Positions 17,513 through 26,025 of a DNA stretch of 64,000 nt are shown here, in pieces. The notes below the pieces were generated by a model. It did no database searches. It had not been told where the DNA came from and saw only the letters and a program-made list of their open reading frames with translations. The DNA comes from Paenibacillus sacheonensis (GTDB taxonomy: Bacteria > Bacillota > Bacilli > Paenibacillales > Paenibacillaceae). The stretch is from positions 115,325 through 179,324 of the forward strand of contig NZ_JAAAMU010000015.1 of assembly GCF_009909195.1 (NCBI RefSeq), read 5' to 3'. Within the stretch, counting starts at the first letter, position 1; each line of letters starts with the position of its first letter. Both the position numbers and the translations under genes were made by a program.

Positions 17513-18949
17513 ATGAGAATATGTATGATAGCCGAAGGATCGTACCCCTATATTACAGGCGGGGTATCCAGCTGGATTCACAGTATAATCAATCAAATGC
17601 CGGAGCACGAATTCATTATTTATGCGATCGGTGCGCAAAGCAAGCAAAAAGGGAATTACAAGTACAAATTGCCTGCGAACGTCGTTGAGATCAAGGAAGT
17701 GTTTTTGGATGCTTATTTAGATGAAGAAGGAAGCTGGGGACAGCGTTTCCGTCTTACCGCGGAGCAAACGCATAGCATACGCTCCTTGCTTGGCGGCGGA
17801 GAAGTCGTATGGAGTCAATTATTCGATCTTCTACGCACGAAAAAATTCCAGATCGCGGCTGATTTTCTATCCAGTAAAGATTATTTCGACATCTTGGAAG
17901 AAATGTGCCGGAACCAATATTCGCTCGTACCTTTCACCGAAATGTTCTGGACCGTCCGATCGATGATATTGCCTCTATTTCTAACGATTAGGCATGATAT
18001 TCCGAAAGCGGATATTTATCATAGCGTTTCCACGGGATATGCCGGCGTAATTGGAGCTCTTGCCAAGCATATTCACGGTGCTCCGTTAGTACTGACCGAA
18101 CACGGAATCTATTCCAGGGAGCGCGAAGAGGAAATTATCAAGGCGGATTGGGTCAAAGGATATTTTAAAGATCTGTGGATCGAATATTTCTATACGCTTT
18201 CCGGCTGCGCCTACCAAGCTTCCGACCAAGTCATTACTTTATTCAATCGGAATAAAGAAATTCAGGTGGAACTGGGTTGCGAAGAGTCAAAAATCAGCAT
18301 CATACCGAACGGTGTAAACGTTGATCATTTTGCGGGAATCCCGCAAGCGCCTAAAGATGGCATTATACGAATAGGGGCGGTTGTTAGGGTTGTCCCTATT
18401 AAAGACATCAAAACGATGCTGCAAAGCTTTGCCCTGGTCAAACAGGAAATTCCTAATGCCCACCTTACCATTATGGGACCTACCGAAGAGGACGAATCTT
18501 ATTACCATGAGTGCGAGCAGCTAGTAGAGGCACTGGGGGTACAGGATGTTCTGTTTACCGGTGAAGTCCAGGTAAAGGACTACTTGGGGCAAATGGATAT
18601 TCTGCTATTGACGAGCATTAGCGAAGGACAACCGCTAGCGGTATTAGAGGGAATGGCTTGCGGCAAACCGTTCGTAACAACGAATGTGGGAAGCTGTAAA
18701 GAGCTCCTAAACGGAGTCAATGACGGCATCGGATTGGCTGGTTTCGTATCCCCTGTCATGAACTATGAGCCGATGGCTCTTAATATTATCAAACTATGCA
18801 AGAGTAAATCGCTTCGCGAGGAAATGGGTAGAAACGCACTCGAGCGTGTATCGCTTTATTACAAGGATCAAGAAGTTATTGCCAGCTATAAGCAGCTGTA
18901 TGCGTCTTTAAAGGAGGTAAAACGATGGCCGGAATCGGCTTTGAGTTAA
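17513..18949 (+). CDS. pelF: PelF glycosyltransferase (GT4)
   Basis: A 478-residue cytoplasmic GT-B glycosyltransferase that polymerises the polysaccharide from a nucleotide sugar. The N-terminus MIAEGSYPYITGGVSSWIH is the PelF signature. The acceptor domain reaches about residue 255. The donor domain follows, with SIIPNGVNVDHF and the GT4 E-x7-E motif in SEGQPLAVLEGMACGKP. There is no membrane segment. It overlaps the downstream pelG by 25 bases, which implies tight translational coupling. In Pseudomonas PelF uses UDP-GalNAc, which agrees with the epimerase at the head of the operon. Confidence 0.93.
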   Translation: MRICMIAEGSYPYITGGVSSWIHSIINQMPEHEFIIYAIGAQSKQKGNYKYKLPANVVEIKEVFLDAYLDEEGSWGQRFRLTAEQTHSIRSLLGGGEVVWSQLFDLLRTKKFQIAADFLSSKDYFDILEEMCRNQYSLVPFTEMFWTVRSMILPLFLTIRHDIPKADIYHSVSTGYAGVIGALAKHIHGAPLVLTEHGIYSREREEEIIKADWVKGYFKDLWIEYFYTLSGCAYQASDQVITLFNRNKEIQVELGCEESKISIIPNGVNVDHFAGIPQAPKDGIIRIGAVVRVVPIKDIKTMLQSFALVKQEIPNAHLTIMGPTEEDESYYHECEQLVEALGVQDVLFTGEVQVKDYLGQMDILLLTSISEGQPLAVLEGMACGKPFVTTNVGSCKELLNGVNDGIGLAGFVSPVMNYEPMALNIIKLCKSKSLREEMGRNALERVSLYYKDQEVIASYKQLYASLKEVKRWPESALS

Positions 18950-21900
18950 GGAAACTATTCCGCGAGCAAGGGCTGATTAACAATGTTAAAGCCTATGCTT
19001 TCTCGGCATTGACGACCATTGGTCCTATGATTCTCAGTATTGTCCTCATTATTGCGCTGCAAAGAATGATGGATTATAACAACGCGTCTTTCTTGGATTG
19101 GGAGCTATATATCGCAACGGTACAGTATTGCTTTATTTTCTCCATCATCATAACCAGCGGGATTTCGCTGCTGTTGACCCGATTTATCGCAGATATGATT
19201 TTTCAAAAGAAATATAATCATTTGCTTTCGTCGTATTACGGGGCGTTAATTATTTCATTGCCCGCCGGGGCGATCGTCGCCTATTTCTTTTTACAGACGG
19301 TCTCGGCCTCATTCGGTTACAAGCTCGTCGCTTATTTGTTTTTCATGGAGCTTATCGTCGTTTGGATTCAAGCCGTGTACTTATCCGCACTGAAGGATTA
19401 CATGCGTATCGTTCGCAGCTTTGCTTTGGGCGTTGTCGTCTCCCTTGCCAGCGGATGGGTTCTGCTGTCTTACACCGATCTGAATGCCACGACCGCCGCG
19501 TTGTCTGCAATCGATATCGGTTTTCTGCTTATTGCGACTATGAGTTCCCGACACTTCGAGCAGATTTTTCCAAGCAGCCAGTTCCGGTTGTTTTTCGTGT
19601 TTATCACGTATTTGAAGAAATACCCTTCCCTATTTGTCATAGGTACGTTTTTTTACTCCGGCATTTACATTCACAGCTTCGTATATTGGTTTTCCAGTGA
19701 AGGAAACGTGGTTCAGGAAGGGTTTAGAGTTTCTACTTTTTACGATTTGCCGGTATTCTACGCCTTTCTGTCGGTCGTGCCTACCTTGGTTACTTTTGTC
19801 GTGTCCGTTGAAACCTCGTTCTATGAGAAATTCCGTATTTATTACAAGCAAGTAATCGAGGGCGGAACATACCAGGATATGAAGCGCGCGAAGGTCGAGA
19901 TGCAGCGGACTTTAATGCAGGAGATCAGTTTTCTTATGGAAGTGCAGCTGTTTTTTACAATCATGTCCATCGCGGTAGGGATGAAGTTTCTTCCCCAAAT
20001 CGGATTTTCAATTGCACAGGTAGATGCGTTCAATTTATTGGTTTTAGGTTACTTTCTATTCATAATCATGTTCGTTTTCCTTCATATCTTGATGTACTTC
20101 GATGACAGAAAAGGCGTTCTGATGATTAGCTCCTTATTCGTTTTTTTGAACGCGGTGCTTACTTATGTATGTATACAACTCGATAGCGACGGATTAGGGA
20201 TGCTTCTTGCTTCGCTTATCTCGCTGCTCGCAGCCATCGCCAGAATTTTGTTCGTATTGCGTAATATCGATTACTACACGTTCTGCACGCAGCCTATTCA
20301 TAGGCGTTCCAAATCTTCAAAGTTAGCTCGGCTTACAGGAAAACCGGGGGCTATTGTCGGCATCATCGTTCTGTCTGCTTCTATCTTGTCGGGGTGCACC
20401 AGCGCCGTTAACGACTCGGCCGCATCGACCGAGCAGAAGGTCGAGGCATCGACGAGTGCGGATCAAGGAACCAAGCTCGCGGAAGACAAACGTCTATATG
20501 AGCGGGATGCTGATGATTCCATCAAGACGCTTTATATCACGGTATTGCCGGATAAATCGAAGAAACCCACGAAATTGGATTGGTATGGTTTGAACAGGCT
20601 TACAGATCGTTACAGCGAAGAATCGATGAAAATTATTATGCAAGAAGGTAACGCAAACGGATCCGGACCAGCTACTGGTATGTTCGGCTATGGGCAAGAC
20701 AAGGCAAATGCCAGCATTAGCCTTCGCGGTAATACCGCTCGCTATGCATCGCAAAAATCCTATAAGATTCGGTTAACGGATGAGGCTGGATTATGGCAGG
20801 ACCAGCGTACGCTCAACCTGAACAAACATTCATACGACTTAACTCGCGTGCTTAACAAGTTGAGCTTCGACCTGATGGAGAAGATCCCCGACTTTACGAG
20901 CTTGCGAACGCAATTCGTTCATTTGTATGTGAAGGATTTATCCGGAGGCGGTTCGGCCTTTGAAGATTACGGGCTCTATACCCAAATCGAGCAGCCCAAT
21001 GAAATGTTCCTTAAATCGCATTGGTTAGATCCTTATGGGCAATTGTACAAAATCGCATTCTTTGAATTCTTTAGATATCCGGAGTTTTTAAAATCGAAAG
21101 ATGACCCTACTTACGATAAAAAGGCGTTTGAAAGCCATCTGGAAATCAAAGGCCGCGAAGACCACGAAAAACTGCTTGCGATGCTCGACGATGTCAATGA
21201 TATGTCGATGCCGATTGACGAAGTCATTGAGAAGCATTTCGATCTGGACAATTATCTAACGTGGCTTGCCGTCAATATTCTTACGGATAACATGGACACG
21301 GATGCTAATAACTTTTACCTCTATTCGCCATTGAATTCCGATAAATGGTATTTCCTGCCTTGGGATTACGATGGTGGATGGGGAGTACAACGTAATCTGA
21401 AGAGTATCAGCGAGTATCAAGCCGGGTTAAGCAATTATTGGGGAAGCGTGCTTCACAATCGTTACTTCCGTTCGGCAGAGCATATTCAGCAGCTGACTGA
21501 CAAAATCAACGAGGTTCACAAGTACATTAATAAGGATACCATTACGAAACAATTGGAACTTTATCGTGGCGGAGTCAGCCCATTCTTGAACCGCGCACCG
21601 GACCAAAATTATTTGCCGGGGACGAAAGCGGAGTTGTCCAAAGAAATGCTCGATCTTGCCAATGTGCCGGAGAGAGGAATCAAGCTCTATCAGGAGGATT
21701 TGGAGAAGCCTAAGCCATTTTATCTTGATGATGTGGTAAAGGACGGCGATCAGCAGCAGCTCACGTGGGGCTTGTCCTATGATTTCCAAGGGGACGATCT
21801 AACCTACGATGTTACCGTCGCGCTGGACCCGGCGTTTCAACAAATCGTTAAAGAGCAGAAGGGGCTCGTAACGACTACCACATTGGTTGCGTTAACTCCG

Positions 21901-22020
21901 AATGTATATTACTGGAAAGTCATTGCGCGAGACAGTAAAGGTCATACGCAAATTGCCTTTGATAGATATGACGGGGATGACCAAACTTACTACGGTATTA
22001 GGCAATTCGAGGTGAAATAA
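18925..22020 (+). CDS. pelG: PelG flippase fused to a CotH-type kinase with internal lipobox
   Basis: A 1031-residue fusion. Residues 1-455 are PelG: MAGIGFELRKLF is its signature, and about 12 membrane helices make a MOP-family transporter for the polymer. A basic stretch (RRSKSSKLARLTGK) and a helix (about 474-490) then end in the lipobox LSGC (Cys491), exactly like a lipoprotein signal peptide. A Ser/Ala linker follows, then a CotH kinase-like domain (about 530-960) with SLRGNTA, Asp793-x2-Asn796 and PWDYD (812-816). CotH proteins phosphorylate spore-coat proteins in Bacillus. A fibronectin-like tail closes it. There is no internal start codon with a ribosome site near the junction. Confidence 0.9.
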   Translation: MAGIGFELRKLFREQGLINNVKAYAFSALTTIGPMILSIVLIIALQRMMDYNNASFLDWELYIATVQYCFIFSIIITSGISLLLTRFIADMIFQKKYNHLLSSYYGALIISLPAGAIVAYFFLQTVSASFGYKLVAYLFFMELIVVWIQAVYLSALKDYMRIVRSFALGVVVSLASGWVLLSYTDLNATTAALSAIDIGFLLIATMSSRHFEQIFPSSQFRLFFVFITYLKKYPSLFVIGTFFYSGIYIHSFVYWFSSEGNVVQEGFRVSTFYDLPVFYAFLSVVPTLVTFVVSVETSFYEKFRIYYKQVIEGGTYQDMKRAKVEMQRTLMQEISFLMEVQLFFTIMSIAVGMKFLPQIGFSIAQVDAFNLLVLGYFLFIIMFVFLHILMYFDDRKGVLMISSLFVFLNAVLTYVCIQLDSDGLGMLLASLISLLAAIARILFVLRNIDYYTFCTQPIHRRSKSSKLARLTGKPGAIVGIIVLSASILSGCTSAVNDSAASTEQKVEASTSADQGTKLAEDKRLYERDADDSIKTLYITVLPDKSKKPTKLDWYGLNRLTDRYSEESMKIIMQEGNANGSGPATGMFGYGQDKANASISLRGNTARYASQKSYKIRLTDEAGLWQDQRTLNLNKHSYDLTRVLNKLSFDLMEKIPDFTSLRTQFVHLYVKDLSGGGSAFEDYGLYTQIEQPNEMFLKSHWLDPYGQLYKIAFFEFFRYPEFLKSKDDPTYDKKAFESHLEIKGREDHEKLLAMLDDVNDMSMPIDEVIEKHFDLDNYLTWLAVNILTDNMDTDANNFYLYSPLNSDKWYFLPWDYDGGWGVQRNLKSISEYQAGLSNYWGSVLHNRYFRSAEHIQQLTDKINEVHKYINKDTITKQLELYRGGVSPFLNRAPDQNYLPGTKAELSKEMLDLANVPERGIKLYQEDLEKPKPFYLDDVVKDGDQQQLTWGLSYDFQGDDLTYDVTVALDPAFQQIVKEQKGLVTTTTLVALTPNVYYWKVIARDSKGHTQIAFDRYDGDDQTYYGIRQFEVK

Positions 22021-22730
22021 TGGAATTCCAAGGTCGAAAGCTTCGGAATGAGTACAAGTACTATATCCATCTGCATGAATATTTGACTCTACGCAGCCGG
22101 CTAACCAAGATGATGAATATGGATGAGTATTCCATTGATGGCGAAGGGTACGGGATAAGAAGCCTGTACTTCGACGGCAACCAGGATCATTCGCTGTACG
22201 ATAAGAACAACGGCGTATTCAAACGAGATAAGTATCGCATTCGCATTTATAATGGCCAAGACGATCGGATAACGCTGGAACGCAAGAGCAAATTCGGGGA
22301 TTACATTGCCAAAGAAGGCGCAGCTTTAAGTCGTTCTGAATACGATTCCCTATTAGCCGGGGATGCCCAATTTCTTCTCGAAAAAGACAATGCGCTATGC
22401 AAAGAATTCTACTATGCGGTCACTTATCGGGCATTTCGTCCGACAGTAATTGTAGACTATACGCGAGAAGCGTATGTATATCCGCACGGGAATGTCCGGG
22501 TTACCTTTGATAAGAGGGTATCCACGGGCGTCAACGCGATTGATTTATTCGATGATAATTTGGCGCTGGAAGAAGCTATTATCGGACCGCTTACGGTAAT
22601 GGAAGTGAAATTTGATTCGTTCCTTCCGGATTTCGTTAGAAATGTCGTACAGCCTGATCATTACGTGCGATCGGCTATTTCTAAATACGTGATTTGCCGC
22701 GAGTTGAAGTATAAACACCATAAAGAGTAG
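22020..22730 (+). CDS. VTC-domain (polyphosphate polymerase-type) protein
   Basis: A 236-residue soluble protein of the VTC domain family, whose eukaryotic members build polyphosphate from ATP inside a beta-barrel tunnel. The family's basic and acidic tunnel strands are visible in order: RNEYKYYI, KYRIRIY, TLERKSK, VDYTREAY, RVTFDKR and VMEVKFDSFLP. A C-terminal SKY motif follows. There is no membrane helix. The start overlaps the preceding stop (TAATG). Bacterial VTC genes commonly sit next to CotH and DUF4956 genes, as here, but their product has not been settled. Whether it makes polyphosphate or acts on the polysaccharide is unknown. Confidence 0.88.
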   Translation: MEFQGRKLRNEYKYYIHLHEYLTLRSRLTKMMNMDEYSIDGEGYGIRSLYFDGNQDHSLYDKNNGVFKRDKYRIRIYNGQDDRITLERKSKFGDYIAKEGAALSRSEYDSLLAGDAQFLLEKDNALCKEFYYAVTYRAFRPTVIVDYTREAYVYPHGNVRVTFDKRVSTGVNAIDLFDDNLALEEAIIGPLTVMEVKFDSFLPDFVRNVVQPDHYVRSAISKYVICRELKYKHHKE

Positions 22731-22748
22731 CGTGAAGGAGGAAGCCTG

Positions 22749-23429
22749 GTGGGAGAGAATTTGAATTTTAGCGAAATTGTCAAGAAAAGCGTACTGAACC
22801 TCGAAGCGTTTCGCAACGTCTCTTATATCGATGTAGGAATTGGGATGTTATCCGCATTTATTACAGGGATGTTTATTTATTGGATTTATAGAAAATCGTT
22901 CCGCGGGGTTGTATACAGTTACAATTACAATGTTTCATTCGTTCTTATGAACATGATTACCGCACTAATTATTATGACGATCAGCACCAACATCGTATTA
23001 TCTCTCGGGATGGTCGGCGCGCTCAGCATTGTGCGGTTTCGGACGGCAGTTAAGGACCCGTTGGACATTGTCTACATGTTCTGGGCTATCGCTGCCGGAA
23101 TCGCTTCTGGAGCTAAGCTGTATCCGATTGCCCTGCTAGGCTCTGTCATCATTGGACTTGTATTGCTGTGGCTGTCCAGAAAAAAAATCAGGGAACAGCC
23201 TTATCTATTTATTATTAGGCACAATGAGGCTGCGTCTATTGAAGTCCGAGAACGTTTGCGGAAATTGAATTATAAGTTAAAATCCAAGACGGTAAGGAAA
23301 GACTTTACGGAGTTGACGGTTGAAATTCAACTTCGTGACGACAATAGCGCTTTCGTCAACGAAATTAGCGGCATCGAAGGCGTACAGGATGCTTCGCTCA
23401 TTAACTATTCGGGCGACTATGCACAATAA
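22749..23429 (+). CDS. DUF4956 membrane protein
   Basis: A 226-residue integral membrane protein with four predicted helices (about 27-46, 58-82, 105-125 and 128-147) and a cytoplasmic ACT/ferredoxin-like C-terminal part. The loop LGMVGALSIVRFRTAVKDP is the DUF4956 hallmark. The family has no known activity but recurs with VTC and CotH proteins, so a transport or scaffolding role in that system is likely. The GTG start follows GAAGGAGG. It is the last gene of the Pel operon. Confidence 0.9.
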   Translation: MGENLNFSEIVKKSVLNLEAFRNVSYIDVGIGMLSAFITGMFIYWIYRKSFRGVVYSYNYNVSFVLMNMITALIIMTISTNIVLSLGMVGALSIVRFRTAVKDPLDIVYMFWAIAAGIASGAKLYPIALLGSVIIGLVLLWLSRKKIREQPYLFIIRHNEAASIEVRERLRKLNYKLKSKTVRKDFTELTVEIQLRDDNSAFVNEISGIEGVQDASLINYSGDYAQ

Positions 23430-23457
23430 CTTTACAATCTAAACGTCATTAGTTAAT

Positions 23458-23495
23458 AGACCGTGATCGGCGAGAACAGCAGCCGGTCACGGTCT
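23458..23495. terminator. Bidirectional terminator closing the Pel operon
   Basis: AGACCGTGA / TCACGGTCT plus CGGC / GCCG form a strong stem with a short T-rich flank. The stem lies between the convergent genes ending at 23429 and 23522. Confidence 0.8.
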
Positions 23496-23521
23496 TTGCG
23501 TTTTATGAAATGGAGCTCATA

Positions 23522-24955
23522 TTACTTTGGATTTCCGGTTGTATTGCTGTTCATAACCATTAAAGATCCGAGCGTATACCGACCGTCGTCCCGCTTGCCG
23601 TCAATAGGCAATTGAATGCCCGGAAGCCCTGTCCCCGGATTTAGTATCGCAGCCGTGATGCGATAGTTTCCTTCCATCAAGTCGGATGGAATTGGAAGTT
23701 CGGCGGAGGCCTCCGAATATCCAGGTAGCCATGAACGAATATCGACTTTCGTTGAAATGGTAGTTAAGAGTGTACCGGCCTCATCGGTTAGTCCGAGTTC
23801 AAGCGGCCAATTGAAATAGAAGGGAGCAACGCCGCGATTGTTGACCTTTAGCTTCACATGTAGCGTATCGCCAGCGTTTAATTCTTCCTCATGAGACTCC
23901 TCGGCAATGACAAAACGATATCCGATTGTCGTAAGAAAACGGTCGATGTTACTTTGCATTGGACCGTTAACGGGTTCTGAGGTAGGCGCATACGGCCCCA
24001 TCCAGGATACATGTGTCAACTTGGCTTCGCGCAAAGCCTCTTCAATATTTGCATCTGACAGAAGGGTGCTGCCGCTTGAAAATTCACCGCCGCTTGGCGC
24101 TTTGGTCCAGAAATCAGGCATAGCAGGCTCTGCTTCCTGTGTCAGCCAGTTCGTGTAGCCGTTGGAATACCAATCCAGAAACCCGTTAATGGTGGAGTTC
24201 GGCTCGCCAAACGCATCATTGAACAATCCCATCCCATGCGCAAGCGCAATGGCATGTGGGCGGCGCATCATAAGCGGCTTATTCGTAAAGTAATCGATAT
24301 AGGGCTGAACGTACTGATCTGTAATGGCATGTTTCGGAAACGGAATAACCAGCTTCTTCACATCGCCATCGTAGGTATGCCACTCACCCCAATGCCCAAC
24401 GCTGCCAATTTCGACGAAAGCAATAGAAGGATCATCGTTATATCGTTCCGCAATCTTCTGAATGAGCTGCTTGTGATATTGAATCAGAAGAGGATTGGAA
24501 TAGTCCGGACTAAAGCCTTTTCCATATGGATTATCGTAAACGGTTCCTTTCTTGCCGATCTCTTCATACAGCCATTGCGGAATATCCTTGTGCTCTTCCT
24601 CTTGCGGATAATCAAGTACGACCCGGAGGATCAACTTGACATCGCGTTGTTTCCACAGCGCCAGATTAAAAGCGCGTTCAACTTCATCGAAGGCATAGTT
24701 GCCCTTCGTTGGCTCAAGCTCGGACCAGCGTAAATTTACATGTGCAAGACGGAGAGGCTGCTTTGCATCATCGTATCTTGCATCCGCGACAAATCCCATG
24801 TAGGGGTTGTTCAACAACTGCGTCGTAGTTTCGACAGGCACGAACGATACTCGCGGAGGTGCAGTGGAAGCAAACAGCTGTTTCCAAGTTACAAAGGAAA
24901 GCAGTGCTGCACAGAAGATAAAGCTTATGAGCGTAATTATGCGTTTCTTTCTCAA
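23522..24955 (-). CDS. Exported DUF4832-type glycosidase-like protein
   Basis: A 477-residue protein with an N-terminal signal or anchor helix (about 6-24). A (beta/alpha)8-like region holds NPYMGFVADARYDD, LRWSELEPTKGNYAF and IAFVEIGSVGHWGEWH, where Glu residues could be catalytic. A C-terminal beta-sandwich (about 350-460) has the DUF4832 pattern. Such proteins resemble GH42-like glycosidases but lack a proven activity. The start is TTG after CGGAGGT. It lies upstream of nothing on its strand and converges with the Pel operon, so a role in trimming that polymer is only a guess. Confidence 0.75.
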   Translation of the reverse strand: MRKKRIITLISFIFCAALLSFVTWKQLFASTAPPRVSFVPVETTTQLLNNPYMGFVADARYDDAKQPLRLAHVNLRWSELEPTKGNYAFDEVERAFNLALWKQRDVKLILRVVLDYPQEEEHKDIPQWLYEEIGKKGTVYDNPYGKGFSPDYSNPLLIQYHKQLIQKIAERYNDDPSIAFVEIGSVGHWGEWHTYDGDVKKLVIPFPKHAITDQYVQPYIDYFTNKPLMMRRPHAIALAHGMGLFNDAFGEPNSTINGFLDWYSNGYTNWLTQEAEPAMPDFWTKAPSGGEFSSGSTLLSDANIEEALREAKLTHVSWMGPYAPTSEPVNGPMQSNIDRFLTTIGYRFVIAEESHEEELNAGDTLHVKLKVNNRGVAPFYFNWPLELGLTDEAGTLLTTISTKVDIRSWLPGYSEASAELPIPSDLMEGNYRITAAILNPGTGLPGIQLPIDGKRDDGRYTLGSLMVMNSNTTGNPK

Positions 24956-25002
24956 ACGAATACCTCCGATTGCTTAAGTTCGAACTAGCGTCCATTCATT
25001 GT

Positions 25003-25998
25003 TTAAGGTAGAGTGACGATCTGAATCGTTGCAGTCGGTTTCTCCCAAATGACGATCGCATGCAGCGATTCACTGATAAATCGCAACGGCACGAAAGTAG
25101 TTCCATTCATCACGATAGGTGCTTCGGTAAGCGGAATTTGATCATGGCCGACTAACGCTCGTTTTGAACCGATGATAAGCTTCATGGTTATGCCTTGTTT
25201 AATCGCAGTTATAGAGCGGTCTTCAGCATGCCATTTGGCGGTTGCGCCGAGCTGTTCGTAAATCCCGCGAAGCGGTACAAGCGTTGTGCCGTTTCGAATC
25301 AACGGCTTCTGCGCATAGAACTGTTCCAAGCCATTAATGAAGACACGCGGTGCTGTGGTTCGCTCGCGGATGCCGATCATGCCGATCAGCTTCGATGCGC
25401 ATACCGCATCGCCGGATGGCGCAACCCTGCAGCGAATGGAGTCGCTGTCTGCGCCAGGCTCGGTTGAATCCAGCTGCAACATATACCGTAATTTTCCCGT
25501 TTCATAGTTCAAAGCGTACCATCCGCCGTGATCGTCATGGATGTACAAGTGGCCGGCTAGATCAGTCTGCAGGGAGTCCGGGAGGAAGCTCTTTCCTTCG
25601 GGAGGGCTATAGGTCCACGAGCGTTTCGATACGGTAGATGAAATCCTGCTGCCTTCGGCTTGGATGCCGGGAGGGATCGGAATGTGAACCTCTTGAGCAC
25701 TTGCACGAGGCTTGGCTATTTCGCCTGACGGAAGAATACCGACTCTACTTCCCGCTTGTATGTAGTAGAATGTACTGTCATCAGCGGCGTATAAATTGCT
25801 AGGCCATTCTCCGCTGTCTATATGCCAAGAGATGTCAAAGTGCTCGGAGCCTGTTAGCGAAGCGTGAATTGTACGATCAGCACTCGGAAATTGAATCGAT
25901 TTTACCTGTAGGGATAGTCCTTCTTCCCTAGCGGTCGCAGGTGAGGCTTGCAGCAGAATCGGTAATGCTAGTAGTAGAAGCAATTGTTTATGTCGCAA
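25003..25998 (-). CDS. Exported protein with copper-amine-oxidase N-terminal-like domain
   Basis: About 331 residues. I place the start at a TTG (25998) because AAGGAAGG precedes it and it gives a compact signal peptide (RHKQLLLLLALPILLQASPATA). Longer frames run into the IS-proximal spacer. The central part has beta-propeller-like stretches. The C-terminal ~110 residues have two 'GTTLVPLRGIYEQLGA' / 'GTTFVPLRFISESLHA' units, the stalk (Cu_amine_oxidN1) domain common on Paenibacillus cell-surface proteins. No enzymatic domain is seen. The gene lies directly downstream of the IS256 element, whose insertion may have removed its native promoter. Confidence 0.75.
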   Translation of the reverse strand: MRHKQLLLLLALPILLQASPATAREEGLSLQVKSIQFPSADRTIHASLTGSEHFDISWHIDSGEWPSNLYAADDSTFYYIQAGSRVGILPSGEIAKPRASAQEVHIPIPPGIQAEGSRISSTVSKRSWTYSPPEGKSFLPDSLQTDLAGHLYIHDDHGGWYALNYETGKLRYMLQLDSTEPGADSDSIRCRVAPSGDAVCASKLIGMIGIRERTTAPRVFINGLEQFYAQKPLIRNGTTLVPLRGIYEQLGATAKWHAEDRSITAIKQGITMKLIIGSKRALVGHDQIPLTEAPIVMNGTTFVPLRFISESLHAIVIWEKPTATIQIVTLP

Positions 25999-26025
25999 CT
26001 GGTGCCTTCCTTCAATAAATAATGG

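Noticed and set aside
18925..22020. PelG and CotH as two separate genes
   Set aside because: The frame is open throughout, and no start codon with a Shine-Dalgarno site lies near the junction (about 20280-20400).
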